Position numbers and translations under genes: made by a program | DNA from: Sordaria brevicollis | Lineage: Eukaryota; Ascomycota; Sordariomycetes; Sordariales; Sordariaceae | NCBI GenBank assembly: GCA_033439795.1 | Contig: JAUTDP010000010.1 | Span: forward strand, 1,240,001-1,304,000 | Direction: 5' to 3' | Length of the DNA stretch: 64,000 nucleotides | Shown: positions 37,432-48,910 of the stretch, one piece after another | Position numbering within the stretch: the stretch's first letter is position 1 | Layout: the number at the start of each line of letters is the position of its first letter | The notes under the pieces: generated by a model | What the model was told of the DNA's origin: nothing | Databases searched by the model: none | The model's input: the letters and a program-made list of their open reading frames with translations, nothing else

Positions 37432-40400
37432 ATGTCTCTCGATCCAAACCGGCCGAGGTCCATCTCTCCCGAGAGCTCTGGCCGTGATTCCCCGGTGCCC
37501 AAGCAATGGAGGAATCAGCTTGGGAATGGTTAGTCAAGATTATATTACTTTCTCTCCAAGGGAACATCTCGACCATGGTACAGCTTGGTAGCAAGTGGCT
37601 AACTACGTGGCCGGTGATGAACAGACGATGTTGCGCCGAAAGACAAGAACTACCGCAAGTACGCTTCCGGCGTCGAACGAGCACTCTCCCTATTCGATAC
37701 AGCCCTCCAAGAATGGGCCGACTACATCTCCTTCCTGAACCGCCTCCTCAAGGCCCTTCAAGCTCGACCATCCACTATCAACACTATCCCAGCCAAGGCT
37801 ACCGTCGCAAAGCGTCTATCACAATGCTTGAACCCGTCGCTTCCGTCCGGTGTTCACCAAAAGACCCTCGAGGTCTACAACTTCATATTTACAGTCATTG
37901 GCAAGGACGGTCTGTCGAGAGACCTGCCACTCTACCTCCCTGGCCTCGCTTCGGTCCTTTCGTTCGCGTCCCTGTCTGTTAGGACACCCTTTCTCGACCT
38001 ACTTGAACGCCACTTCTTGGACCTCAACCCTCGATCCCTACGACCCGCCCTAAAATCGATTATACTTGCTCTTTTGCCAGGCCTAGAGGAGGAAACCAGC
38101 GAGGACTTTGAGCGCACGCTGAAGCTGATGGAACGCGTCAAGGCCGCCCTCCGACCACCAGGAAGCGAGATTATAACACTAACTCACTCCTCCGGCGACG
38201 ACTTTTTCTGGCAGTGTTTCTTTCTGGCTTCTATCACCGGACACAGCAGGAGGACGGGCGCCTTGGCATACCTTATGCGCGCTTTACCCGAGCTGGGACA
38301 CCAGTTGCATTCAGAGGGCCATAAGACTGAGACTCGCAATGGCTTGGATCCCGAGGTTTCGGCCAAATTGGTGCAACTGGTGACTTCTCCTGAGCCAGGT
38401 CTGCTAATACGATGCTTCGCTGCTGGCTTGGCTGATGACCAGCTTCTCATCCAACGTGGCTTTCTGGATTTGCTGGTCACCCATCTCCCGCTGCACTCCA
38501 AGGTGTTACAAGCTAGGGCCAAAACTGACGACCTGGAACTCCTCTTGAAGACAGCGGTTGGGGTCACAACTCGGAGGGATATGAGTCTGAACAGGCGGCT
38601 GTGGACGTGGCTCCTTGGCCCCGAGCCAACAGCGGCACATGATGGGGAAGGTGGCCCCGATTCTCCCACCACTACTGTCAGCACCCCAGCCTACTTTATG
38701 TCCAGGACAAGTTACTTCGAGGAGTTTGGGCTACGGCCCTTGACTCGGGCCCTACTCAGCATGATCAAGGCTAGTAGCGTTGGGACTAACCCGGCAGACC
38801 GAGCGAGGCCATACCGTATCTGTCTCTCGTTGATGGACAGATGGGAGATTGGCGGTTTGGTCGTGCCCGAGGTGTTCCTTCCCATTGTTGACAGCGTCAG
38901 GGACTTCAAGACAAAGGCAGAAAACAAATCTGACTTCACTGAGGTGATCCGGAGCGCAAGTGTCTTCTTTGACGGCGTCGAAAGTGGGCTGATTTACAGC
39001 GAAATGCTCAACCTAGTGGCTCAGGCTATCAGCCCAGGAAAGCTCTCAGTGGCTGACCGTAGTAATAAGCTTGACCTCGTCAAGTTTATTCTTGCCCACT
39101 TCAATGTGAGCGAAGAAGAGATGATAACCATTCATGCTCCGCTTACGGTCCTCTCCATTTTGTGCATGATCGAGGAATTAAAGGAGACTGATACTTTCAC
39201 CGCCACTTTCTTACCAGACGGCACGACTTTGTTGGTCCAGGCTCTAACAATAGCCTCAAGCCTACTGGAACTGGTACCAGAAAGAGCATTCCCAACTAAT
39301 GGCAGGGCTAAGGCTATCGAGTCCAAGGTTTTGGCCGGAATTCCGAATGTTGAGCTGCTCAAGAAGATCAAGAACTTCTACCACATCGAGCAGGGAAACC
39401 TGGAGGCCACCTCTCCTCCATTCGTACCGCAGAATGTGGCTGAACTATTGCTACAAAAAGCCTGCGACATGAACTGCGAGAGTTTCAGTCAACGCGAGTC
39501 CGGCCCGACTGTCGCTGCAAAGAGCAAGGTCCTCCTGCTCCTTCTCACCAAGACCCCTTCCAGATCATTTCTCGATACAAAGAAACTTCTCGCTTCCATT
39601 CATGGGTGTCTGTCGTCAGATACCCTTATTCCCTTTACTACATATTATTCGCTATTAACCCTCTCTACCCACCTTCATTCAGCCGACCGGATTTCCCATG
39701 TGGACCTCTCCGAGTTGGTCAGTCCTTTGGTACAACACGCATGGGGATTTCTCGCCTCATCGGAGCCGAAATATCATGTCGAGACCGTTAGAAGTCTTTG
39801 GCTACTCCAGACGGCTCTGACACCAACCAACCATGACATCGAGGCGGCTATATGCTCTCTAATGTTGGAAAAGGATGTTTCAGGCACATTTGCTCAGCGT
39901 CCGGCTGACTCCGGAAGGAGCTTCTGTGTGCTCTGGTCGCATAGTCTCCAAGATAACCCCTCTGGAAGCGATCGCCGAGGACCGAAGACCCCCATCATCG
40001 ACCTAAAGGCGCCGCCACGTCTTGGTGGTATAGATAATTACGAAGTCATGCTTACCCGCCCGTTATTCCTAATGTTAGACGCGCTCACCGATGAGCGTAC
40101 GCAGCTGTTTATGACAGTCAAGAGTTGGCTTAGTAGCCTGGTTGGAATAGACAAGTATGTCCCTGCTTTGGAGTGTTGTTACATACAGCCTACTGACCCC
40201 ATGTCCAGAATTTTCAATATTTTCGTGTCCAAGTTCGCCGAAGTTTCATGTTTGAGACGCCAAAACCCTGCAGCTGAAGCTAAAGAGGCTCGCAGATTCT
40301 CCGAAGAGGACGATGTAGAGTTGGCAGTGTATTATCTTCGCTCCTTGTCCAACGTCTTTCGCTTTACCCCTGACAGCATATGGGCGTTTCTGGCAAAGAA

Positions 40401-43370
40401 AACCATCCGCCCAGACTCTTATTTCCCTTCCTTATCGGAAATCAGTATGTTCCTCTTACCTTCTTGCATCCTGTACACAAAAAACTGACCAAACCAGCCG
40501 GATCTGAGGACGATCTGACCTTCCAGGAGTTCTTCCTCAAGGTTGCCATGCAATGCATGGCAGATATTAGTACTCCCGACGATGAGAGCTCCCAGTTAAG
40601 GGTGACACAACTCTATCGCTCAGCATTGGGCGTGATGCACCCTATCCTGGTGAACCCCTATGCTGAACCACTAGCACAATTGCACCTCGAGAACGCTCTC
40701 ATTGATATGCTTACCCAGTCACTTTCAGGTCCAGAGCCCTACGTCCAGACTATGCTTCTGGACGTTGTCTTTGCCGCCCTGAAGCTTCGAGAACTCGCAC
40801 CAGTTGAGCTTCCAGAATCACCAACTGCAGAGAAACGCGCTGCGAGTGTCTCAGTAGATTCGGTTAAAGCATTCCGAGCTGTGTCTGGGGCGAAACCTCC
40901 ATCCGCTCTTCAGCCACCCCCACCTACGCTACTCAAGTGCATTCTTTCTGGACTCAGTGCTCCTAGCAGCCGACAAGTCTTGGACAGTTGGGTCAGCTTT
41001 CTCGCTGAGTGTCTACCACTCTACTCAGATTCCATCTTCCAGGTTCTGATCCCACTGGTTGAGACACTCTGCGGTCAGATCTCCGCCACCTTCAACCGCC
41101 TACAGCAGCTCTTTCGTGCCTCGAACGAGCCTCAAACGCACAACCAGATCGGACCCGAAACCACCCTCATATCCCTCCTCAATGGCCTCGAGCAGGTACT
41201 GGCAAGGGGACACGACAGGCTACTGGCTGAAGAGGCCAGGGCCCAGGTTGTCAAGAACCCAGACCAACCTCAAGGCTTTTTCGGCAACATGGTCTCCGGC
41301 GTCTTCTCATCTGATGCGCCTCAGACCCGGAGCGCCACAGCTAATGATCGACTTACCGTCCTTCTTGCCTTCCAAGATGCGGTGCGCATTTGCTTCACGA
41401 TTTGGTCCTGGGGTCAAGGCAGCGACGCCTCCCTGCAGGACAGCTCTTCGGGCGCTTCGTTCAACTATACATCTCTCCGAATGAGAAACCGGGCCCGAAG
41501 GTTGCTAGAGCATCTCTTTGCTGCCGAGACACTCGAATGCCTGGAGACAGTGATTGGGATATGGAGGAGTGCACTGGATAGTTCGGATACGTCCAAGGCT
41601 ACTGAAGTGTTCAATCTCTTGCCTGCTCTGGACGGGTCGAGACCTCAACATACGATTCCGGCGCTTTTCAATGCCATCTACAGCAGGACGAACCCCAGTG
41701 CGCTAGATCCCTCAAGAAGGTCCACGCTTACGATCGAGCTCCAGGATACAGACGTGGTCATCTTCCTGGTTGACTACGCCCGCACTTTGGAGGATGATGC
41801 TATGGATGAGATCTGGCAGGACTGCATGATATTCCTAAAGGATCTCCTGGGCAACCCGTTGCCTCATCGCCAGGCGTTGCCGAGCTTGTTGGAGTTCGCT
41901 GCCATCCTGGGTGAGAAGGTGGACAACACCAACTTTGGAGAACAGAGAAAGATGCGTCGTGAACTTGCGGATCTTTTCCTCCGTCTGTTGGCAGCCATCT
42001 TCACCACAAGGCCTACCAGCTTTGTGGAAAACTCTTCGACAAGTTACTCCTCATCCACTACCAACCTTCTACTTTCAGAGAAGAAGCCGAATGAGACTCC
42101 TCGTACTCTTTCGGTAGCAGCTATCCGGACTCCGTTCGAGCGCGCAGACGATGTCGTCGGGATCCTCTCTAACATCGTGCCCAACCTGCCAAAGATTCTC
42201 GTTGAGAATGACCGCATCCTCACGGCCGCCACTTCAATCTCGGCCAACGTGATCGGCCCAACACTCCGGTCCAAGTTCTTCCCCGACACCGTATCCAAGA
42301 ACACCTTGGTGTTGCTCCACCAACTCTCCCGCCTGCCTAACAACCAAAAGTCTTGGAAGAAGGACGTTGCTGACGCCTTCAATGACTCCCGCTTTTTCAG
42401 TTCCAACCTCAGCCTCGTACAAACCGACTGGCTGCCCCTGCTCAAGCAATGGACCGTAGCCGACAAGGAACGCATGCCCGAAATCCTCGGCCGCATCACC
42501 CCTCCCTCTACCGCAGGCATCGTCTTCGGCGTGGGCGCCACCTCTGCGCGTCTCGAAGCCGACAGAAAAACACAACTCAACCTCCGGCGCATCGCCACGC
42601 TCATCCTCGCCGCCACCGACGACAACTTCGTCACCGAGCTACCCTCTATCCTCGACAAACTCGTCGAGCTTCTAGGCGCCACCGCGACATCGAGTCCTTC
42701 GTCCACCACCCGCGCTGAAGTCTACATGGTGATGCGCGCCCTCGTCTTGCGCACCAGCGCCATCCACCTCGCTCCGCTCTGGCCCGTCGTCAACGCAGAG
42801 TTGCACGCCGCCATTTCCAGTGTGGTGGCACCGGACCACTCCGCGCCTAGCGACACGTACGGCAACAGCGCCGTCATGCAAGCGTGCAAGCTTCTCGACC
42901 TTTTGGTCTGCGTAGCGCCTGACGACTTCCAGCTGCACGAGTGGTTATTCGTGACAGACACCATCGACGCCGTCTACCGCCCTAGCGCGGCGGGTTATCA
43001 ACCCGTCGCTTTAGTGGATGAAGTCTCGGAAGAACTCAACGGCGCGTTGGTAACCCCCCATCACGGGCACAGCCACTCTCTCTCGGGTACCGGCGCGCTC
43101 GGTCTAGACCCGTCAAGTCTCCTCTCCCCCGACGACGATCAACCCCTCCGCCGCCCACTACTTGGGAATCTTCCAGGTCAGATAAGCGATGAAGTAGGCA
43201 TGGAACGCAAAGATGAGCTCGTCGCCAAGGTGTTGAGGCCGTTCTTTGGTCAGCTGAGTATCTTTGCTTTTGAGACGACGTATAAGATGACGGAGGTGGA
43301 TTGGGAAGGGTGTGTGCAGGGCCTGCTGAGGGATTTGTTTGATGAGAGGAGTGTGGTGAAGGCTCTTTAG
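37432..43370 (+). CDS. dop1: DOP1 (Dopey) family endosome-Golgi trafficking protein
   Basis: Large peripheral membrane protein that, with the MON2 partner and the flippase Neo1, acts in endosome-to-Golgi traffic; the Aspergillus homologue DopA affects morphogenesis. Exons 37432-37528, 37625-40444 and 40498-43370 give about 1929 aa. The first exon (MSLDPNRPRSISPESS...) joins in phase to DDVAPKDKNYRKYASGVERAL and ALQEWADYISFLNRLLKALQ, the conserved Dopey N-terminus. The intron donors are GTTAGT and GTATGT, with acceptors AACAG and ACCAG. The rest is long leucine-rich helical repeat sequence without catalytic motifs, ending VDWEGCVQGLLRDLFDERSV. The terminal TAG at 43368-43370 is followed by 82 more open codons in the same frame (see finding), so the true C-terminus is uncertain. 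Confidence 0.9.
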
Positions 43371-44126
43371 GATAGGGCTGGATCTGTTTATAGCACTGGG
43401 GGAGTAGGAGTGAGGACGCCGAGTGCGAGTGTGGGCGTTGCGGATTTGTACGGTGGTGGTGGGGTGTTGAGAGAGTTTAGGGAGAGGGGAGGAAGGAGTC
43501 GGTCGAGTTCGAAGTCTGCGACAGGAACGAGGACGCCGGGCATGGGGTCGCCTGGTTTGGAAAGGTCGGGGTCGGTCAGGTCAAGGGAGAGGCAGAGGGC
43601 GGAGAGTAGATGGTGGTAAACTAACAGTAGAAAGTAATGGGAGTACGTGTGTTTTTAGCGTTGCAAAGGAAGTAGGTATTGAATAAAATCGGGGTTCTTT
43701 TTAAGTTTAAGTACTAGTAGTAGAGGTATCGTATATATGTATTTCTTGAATGCGAAATGTTTCTGTCTTCTAGATCCACAAGGACGAAGGTGTTTCTCCT
43801 TTTATCGGTCCGATGACATACATAATTAGTTATGAGAATGCGGCCATTGAAATGGGAAAGAAAAATATTCTGTGTCAAATCCGTCCAATATCACCCCGAT
43901 ATGATGATTCAACCCTTGTCGTCAAAATCCTCTCCCACTCCTCAGGCGTCATCACCCACCGCATTCCCGAACCCAAGCATAGAACCCCAGGTGGTTTCTT
44001 ATCTTCTGCCTTTACCACCTCTTGCTTCAGCTTTTGCTTTCCCTCTTCCTTTACCATCTCTTCCTTTGCTACCTCTTGCTTTTCCATTTCCATTTCCTTT
44101 TCCCACAACAATGGCCGCGGTGATTG
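43371..44126. other. Convergent interval between DOP1 and TGS1 stop codons
   Basis: Both neighbouring genes remain open into this interval: DOP1 to 43619 on the plus strand and TGS1 to 43875 on the minus strand, leaving about 255 bp between the extended frames. The stretch near 44000-44100 is pyrimidine-rich on the plus strand. No separate gene is evident. Confidence 0.5.
43875..44126 (-). other. Candidate readthrough extension of TGS1
   Basis: On the minus strand, from 44126 down to 43875, the reading frame of TGS1 continues for 83 codons past its TAG to a TGA. It starts QSPRPLLWEKEMEMEKQEV, passes through a Glu/Lys-rich stretch and ends with a non-repetitive segment containing WVMTPEEWERI and SYRGDIGRI. 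The stop context TAG-CAA-TCA fits the CAR-YYA readthrough signal. Whether it is translated cannot be told from sequence. Confidence 0.4.
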
Positions 44127-45356
44127 CTAGTTATTATGGGACGACCTTCTTCTTCGTTTCCGCTTCCTCTTTTCCGCATTCTTGCTACCGGTGTTTGGAG
44201 TACCGGAGTCGATGTGCGAAGTGTTTTGGATGTAGGAGTCATCGAAGGAAGCGTCGAAGGAGGCATCGTGTGACATTGACGTCTCCTCCTCCTCAACCGG
44301 TGCCTCGGGGAGGAGTTCGGGAGCTGGTGGTTGTTGTTGTTCCTGTTGCTGCTGCTCTTGTTGCTCCTCCTGCTCCTGCCCCTGCTCCTGCTCCTGCTCT
44401 TCGTCGTGATGTTTCCTCTTCTGACCCCTTTCGCTTTGCTTCTCGTTCTTCTGTTCAGAGGCAACGATATTCCCCGGCAAATAAGCAACCAACGCTTTAC
44501 TCGCTCCCTTTTGACAGTACTGCACTACATCAACCTTGGGAGCACCATCTGGTACCAAGGCGGCGATTTGGTTTAGGTCGCTTTGTCGCGGTAGGAAGAG
44601 GGCTTGCGGTAGGATTTGCTTCTGCCCCTGTCCCTCTCCCTCCCCGGTTGCTGCGGATGATGGTGATGAAGAACAAGCCTCGTACAACTGCTCCAAGTTA
44701 TACGGCTCCATCTTGCTCAGATCAAACACTTCTTGGTCCCGATACGAGACGCCGCCCCAGGGTGGTGAGGCGAAGACGAGGCATTCTGCCGGGTTGAGTC
44801 CCTCCAACAATTCGTCCAGTGTTTCATCTTTCTCCTCCTCTCCCGGCTCCTTCTCCGTCTGTCCTGAGTGCTGCCCGTGAAAATCCCAAAACCTTCTCAT
44901 TACCTCAAACGAATCCCCATGCACCCACTCAATCCTGTCCAAAACACCATACACCTCGGCATTATGCTGCGCACACGCCAGCGTAGACTGGTCCTTTTCG
45001 ATGGCAATGATGCGATCCCATCTTTGTTTTTCTTCTTCCCCCTCTTCCTGGGACAAAGCAAAAGCAATCACATTCCCTCCCGCACCGCCAAACAAGTCAA
45101 TTAATACCCTCTTTCCCTTGGCGATTGGGTGTGTGGAAAGATCGTGGGCGATGCGTGTTGCCACGGGCTCGGGCGTCACGCCGAACCAGGCGCTGTCGGT
45201 CAGGTGGATGTCCCAGTCGTAGAAGGAGAAGATGGAGAAGCGCTGGTGCCAGTATTTTTGTATGTCCCAGGGGACTTGGGCGAGTTTGGTGTAGTGGTGG
45301 CAGTTCTCGTCTAGGGGGTATCTATCCCCGGGTGGAAGGAATATGGGGCCACCCAT
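44127..45356 (-). CDS. tgs1: Trimethylguanosine synthase TGS1
   Basis: SAM-dependent methyltransferase that converts the m7G cap of snRNAs and snoRNAs to the 2,2,7-trimethyl cap. Intronless, 409 aa to the first stop. The N-terminal part has KYWHQRFSIFSFYDWDIHLT and WFGVTPEPVA. The SAM-binding motif I is DLFGGAGGN at residues 87-95, and the catalytic SPPWGG is at 197-202 with Trp200 positioned to stack on the guanine, as in human and yeast TGS1. The C-terminal third is low-complexity: long Gln/Glu runs from CTGCTC-type triplets, then basic KRKRKRRRR, a plausible nuclear or nucleolar signal. The stop is TAG followed by CAA TCA, and the frame remains open for 83 codons. Divergent from the GRASP gene. 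Confidence 0.92.
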   Translation of the reverse strand: MGGPIFLPPGDRYPLDENCHHYTKLAQVPWDIQKYWHQRFSIFSFYDWDIHLTDSAWFGVTPEPVATRIAHDLSTHPIAKGKRVLIDLFGGAGGNVIAFALSQEEGEEEKQRWDRIIAIEKDQSTLACAQHNAEVYGVLDRIEWVHGDSFEVMRRFWDFHGQHSGQTEKEPGEEEKDETLDELLEGLNPAECLVFASPPWGGVSYRDQEVFDLSKMEPYNLEQLYEACSSSPSSAATGEGEGQGQKQILPQALFLPRQSDLNQIAALVPDGAPKVDVVQYCQKGASKALVAYLPGNIVASEQKNEKQSERGQKRKHHDEEQEQEQGQEQEEQQEQQQQEQQQPPAPELLPEAPVEEEETSMSHDASFDASFDDSYIQNTSHIDSGTPNTGSKNAEKRKRKRRRRSSHNN

Positions 45357-46026
45357 GGTGTTGGTGTCTGTGATCGTGATGGACTCGGTGTTGTTGAGTT
45401 TTTCGTGTTGTTGTTTGTGAGGGTGCTGTTGATTGGTCTTTGGAAGTGTGACGAGATCCGTTGTAGAGGACTGGTCAAGATGAAGGAGGGGATGACGCTC
45501 AGTGGTGATATGCGATAATTCTCTTGGTTCTTGTATTCTTCCTCAGCTGTGGTTGAAGAATCAAACCCCTTCGAAAAAGATGCAAAGGTGATGAACTGAT
45601 TTCAAAACTAAAGTCAGCGTGAGAAAGACGTGAAAAGTACCGGATACCTGCGACATGTCGCGTTCATGATGCACCGTGTAAGTCGCAAGGACTCGTCTTT
45701 TTCCCCAATCCAGATGCCCCACTCGGATTTGCGCAATCCCCACAGTGTGCCTGGAATTGGGAGCTTTGACCATCAAGGTCCACGCCGGCAGGAGCGCTGG
45801 GCTGAAGTGGGGCCGTAGTTCGTCAACGTCCACGGTGGCACACGGTCGGGGTCCAGGGCATCACGGAGCTCCCAGGTCTCATGCTGCTGTAAAGCCAGGG
45901 TCGCTTCATGCCGCCGCCGACTTCCATCTCAACTCTTGTCACGATCAACATACGCGGGCCGCTGGATCACGCAACTCAGACCCAAAACTTCCAACGCCGT
46001 TTGACTACACACCAAGAGCTACGACA
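45357..46026. other. Divergent promoter region TGS1 / GRASP
   Basis: About 670 bp between divergent start codons. No recognisable open frame, repeat or RNA. Confidence 0.5.
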
Positions 46027-47310
46027 ATGACGACAATGTTCAGCGCCCTCAACCGGTTCATATCCCGGCTTGATGGCGATGCGCCTACGTCCAAGGAGAA
46101 CCAGCCCGGCGGATTTGGCTTCCAGGTTTTGCGCAACACCAACCCAGACCTCGCCATTGAACCATGGTTTGACTTTGTTGTCGGAATCAATGGGCGCATG
46201 ATTGTATGTTTCAAGCTCTGGAAGTTGAGAAAGCTACAAGTCTAACACACCTCTACTCCAGGACGACTCCGACCCGAGACTCTTCGCCCAAGAAGTACGG
46301 AACTGCGCTGGCGGTGTTGTGCAGCTGGGACTTTGGAGCGCAAAGGTACGTAGCCAACACGAACCTGCTAATTACACCTGATGCTGATATCTTCTACAAA
46401 CAAACAGGGCCAAAGAACACGAGCACTCCACATCCCCGTTCCCGCCGACACTGCCTCCCTCGGCCTCACCCTCCAATGGACCGCCCTCTCCGTCGTCACC
46501 AACATCTGGCACGTTCTCGACGTCCCCGCCAACTCTCCTGCCGACATCGCCGGTCTTCTCCCCTACAGCGACTACATCCTAGGCACCCCCGAGGGTGTCC
46601 TTCACGGCGAGAGCGGGCTCAGCGAACTAGTGGAGGACCACATCGGCCGCCCCCTGCGCCTCTACATCTACAACAACGAATACAACGTCACCCGCGAGGT
46701 GACCATCCAGCCCAGCAGGGAATGGGGTGGTGAGGGTGCTCTCGGCTGCGTGCTAGGTTACGGCGCTCTGCACCGGCTGCCAGCGCCCCTAAGCGAGCCT
46801 GTGCATGCGCCCGGCGAGACGATGTTCGATGGCGACTCGGAGCAGTATGGATACGGACAGCAGCCGCAACAATATGGACAACAGCAACCTCAGTATGGAT
46901 ATAACCCGGGCGCAGCACCGCCAGTAGCTGGCCAATACACACCCGGCACTACGACTTCCCCTCCGCCACCTCCCGTCGGCGGTGGTGAGTTCCTCATACC
47001 AGCGCAGATGGTTGGTACACCACCACCCCCGACAGCACCATTTGGCGGCGCGCCGGTCGCTTCCGCACCGCCTAGAGGAAAGAAGAAGGAAAGACCGGCC
47101 AGAGCGGCAGGACTGGGCTCAATGGACGATTACTTCAAGGAGCAGGAGAAGAAGAGTAGAGAATTGGATAATGCGCCTAGCAGGAAAAACACACCAGTAC
47201 CACCGCCGCCAATGGGTGGTCCTCCCAGGGGCGGACCACCCAAGGCAGTGTCGTCGCCTCCGCCTGGTAGTGCGCATGGGGAAGAAACACCTGAAGCGGG
47301 CGAGAGCTAG
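46027..47310 (+). CDS. GRASP55/65-family Golgi reassembly stacking protein
   Basis: Golgi-associated tandem-PDZ protein; fungal GRASP (yeast Grh1) acts in early secretory traffic and unconventional secretion. Exons 46027-46203, 46262-46345 and 46408-47310, all phase 0, give about 387 aa. The start MTTMFSALNRF has a second ATG three codons on, either of which is possible. The GRASP core reads GGFGFQVLRNTNPDLAIEPW with FDFVVGINGRMI at the first intron, then QLGLWSAK before the second, then ALHIPVPADTASLGLTLQW and LDVPANSPADIAGLLPYSDYI, the conserved PDZ-type blocks. PDZ1 lacks the N-terminal Gly needed for myristoylation (it starts MTT), as in yeast Grh1. The C-terminal 150 residues are Pro/Gly/Gln-rich and disordered. 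Confidence 0.93.
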
Positions 47311-47699
47311 TTGCTTCTTGAAGTAGGGTATTGGGAGCCTTTCAGGCTAGGCAGGCGTCTACAAGCCGAGGTGAACTGAGCGTGGAAGTTGGAAGCAATC
47401 CTTTGTATATAACTATAAATCGCGAAGAGAAGAAAGGTATTATAATCGCCAGTCATATTTGACCACATATTCACCCGCCTTTGATCTTGTTTTCCGCTGG
47501 CTTGCTGGCTTGCTGGCTTGCTTGGCAATTCTGACGGTTCTGTTCATTTGCTTGCTTGCTCGTTCCCGTCATGTTCTTTGATTATTCCCACCCATCAACT
47601 GGTAACATGTCCTACCCCTAAGTCTACCACTCCCACTCGTACGTTTTTAATCCTTGCTAGCTTGCTCTGTCGCCGTATTCCCTCTTTCGGTGTATTGGT
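47311..47699. other. Convergent interval GRASP / OST2 3' ends
   Basis: About 390 bp of shared 3' flank. It contains the GCTGGCTT tandem repeat and a second GCTT run. No gene. Confidence 0.5.
47496..47519 (+). repeat. Tandem octamer repeat (GCTGGCTT)3
   Basis: Three exact copies of GCTGGCTT, followed directly by GCTTGG and about 25 bases later by a short GCTT run. Simple sequence in the 3' flank of two convergent genes. Confidence 0.8.
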
Positions 47700-48456
47700 C
47701 TAGTTGATAAAGTTGACGCAGAAGAAATGCAGAATCAAACTGCAGACCAGGTAATCGGCAAAGGCTCTATAACCACCAAGGTACCGAGTTAGCATGCTAC
47801 CCAGTTGAACCATCTTTGGTGGAAGGGTACGAGACGTACCGTTCAGGCGACACCGAAGGGAAATCACTCTTGTTCGCCTCGGTCGTCTGGATCCGTAGCG
47901 AGGCTGTGAGGACGAACTGGCCGACGGTTGCTGAGAAGCCCGAGAGGAAGGCGTTGAAGGGCTGTCATAATTCGTATTGTCTCGTTAGCCAATGCTCTTT
48001 TCCATACTTACATCAAAACGTGGAATCCCAAAAACATAGGTATGCAATATGGTGTCGTGGTGGTGTTCTTACATAGTTCCCAGCCAAAACACAATACAAA
48101 AACTGCAACCCGCCCACCACCACCAGAAAGGCCATGAAGGCATCAATCAGCTTGGTCCGTTGAGGGGTCGTGTCCTGGTAGTGCGCCAGCAAGTTGCTGA
48201 CTACGTTGTTCCATCCTTGCTGCCCTTGTGCGCTGCTCAAGCTCTTGGTTGCTGGGGTTTTGGAGCTCGTTGAGGAGGTGGTTGAAGTGGTAGGCTCAAT
48301 CTGAGTGCTGGTAGAGAACACATTGCTTGTCGTGGCAATGGGAGGAGCGGATTCTTTAGGTTGGACTTTGGTGGTTACTGTCGCTGATGATGTTGCTGAA
48401 GCTTCGGGGGAGGGGGAGACACCGCGGGCGGCTGCGTTTTTGCGTTTTCCACCCAT
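47700..48456 (-). CDS. ost2: OST2/DAD1 subunit of oligosaccharyltransferase
   Basis: Small membrane subunit of the ER oligosaccharyltransferase complex that N-glycosylates nascent proteins. Exons on the minus strand 48456-48073, 47961-47840 and 47766-47700 (introns GTAAGA...CAG and GTACGT...TAG) give 190 aa. Residues 1-80 are a Ser/Thr/Ala-rich extension beginning MGGKRKNAAARG, which makes the protein longer than typical DAD1 (about 110-130 aa). The DAD1 core starts at WNNVVSNLLAHYQDTTPQRTKLIDAF, with three hydrophobic segments including AFMAFLVVVGGLQFLYCVLAGNY, then PFNAFLSGFSATVGQFVLTASLR and the strongly conserved end RAFADYL...LILHFF..NFIN. The third exon of only 67 nt is confirmed by that C-terminal match. 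Confidence 0.93.
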
Positions 48457-48905
48457 TGTTGTATGTTGTTTTGTTGTTGGTTTGTTGTATGTGGAATTGA
48501 TTCGTATTTAAGCTCGACCGTTTGCGGTAGCCGGTAATTGTTCGAATCGATATTCGGTGTCGCGAGGTTCGTCGTTCAATGTTGATGGATGTTGCTGAGG
48601 TTGAGGTGTGTGAAATCGGAAGCTCCCGTCAAGGTACACACACAGACACACAGGGCACCTGCTGTGGTGTCGCTAAAACGGCCACGAAGCTTCATCTGGC
48701 TGTCATCATCGGGGACAGGGGTGCAGGTGGTTGCACACACGCACCGCGGCCGCAGCGCTTCCACTTGCGCAGGCACTCCGTTTGGTTAACACTGTGGGGA
48801 GAATTCGACCTGGCGCACAGGCCATTGCGGCAGGGGTTAGGAAAGAAGGGAAGGAAATTTCTGATTGGATGAAATTGGACTTTGTTTCAACGTTGGATGG
48901 AGTGG
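48457..48905. other. OST2 upstream region up to the retroelement insertion
   Basis: About 450 bp between the OST2 start and the copia LTR, with ordinary composition and a short CA-rich run near 48637-48652. The retroelement insertion point is 450 bp upstream of OST2, so the promoter of that gene may abut heterochromatin. Confidence 0.5.
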
Positions 48906-48910
48906 GCTTC
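48906..48910 (+). repeat. Left 5-bp target-site duplication (GCTTC)
   Basis: GCTTC immediately before the left 168-bp LTR. The same five bases follow the right LTR at 62351-62355, as expected for integrase-mediated insertion. Confidence 0.85.

Noticed and set aside
46381..47310. GRASP read as starting at 46381 without introns
   Set aside because: The frame there begins inside an intron (non-ATG start), whereas the two upstream short exons encode the conserved GRASP N-terminus in phase.
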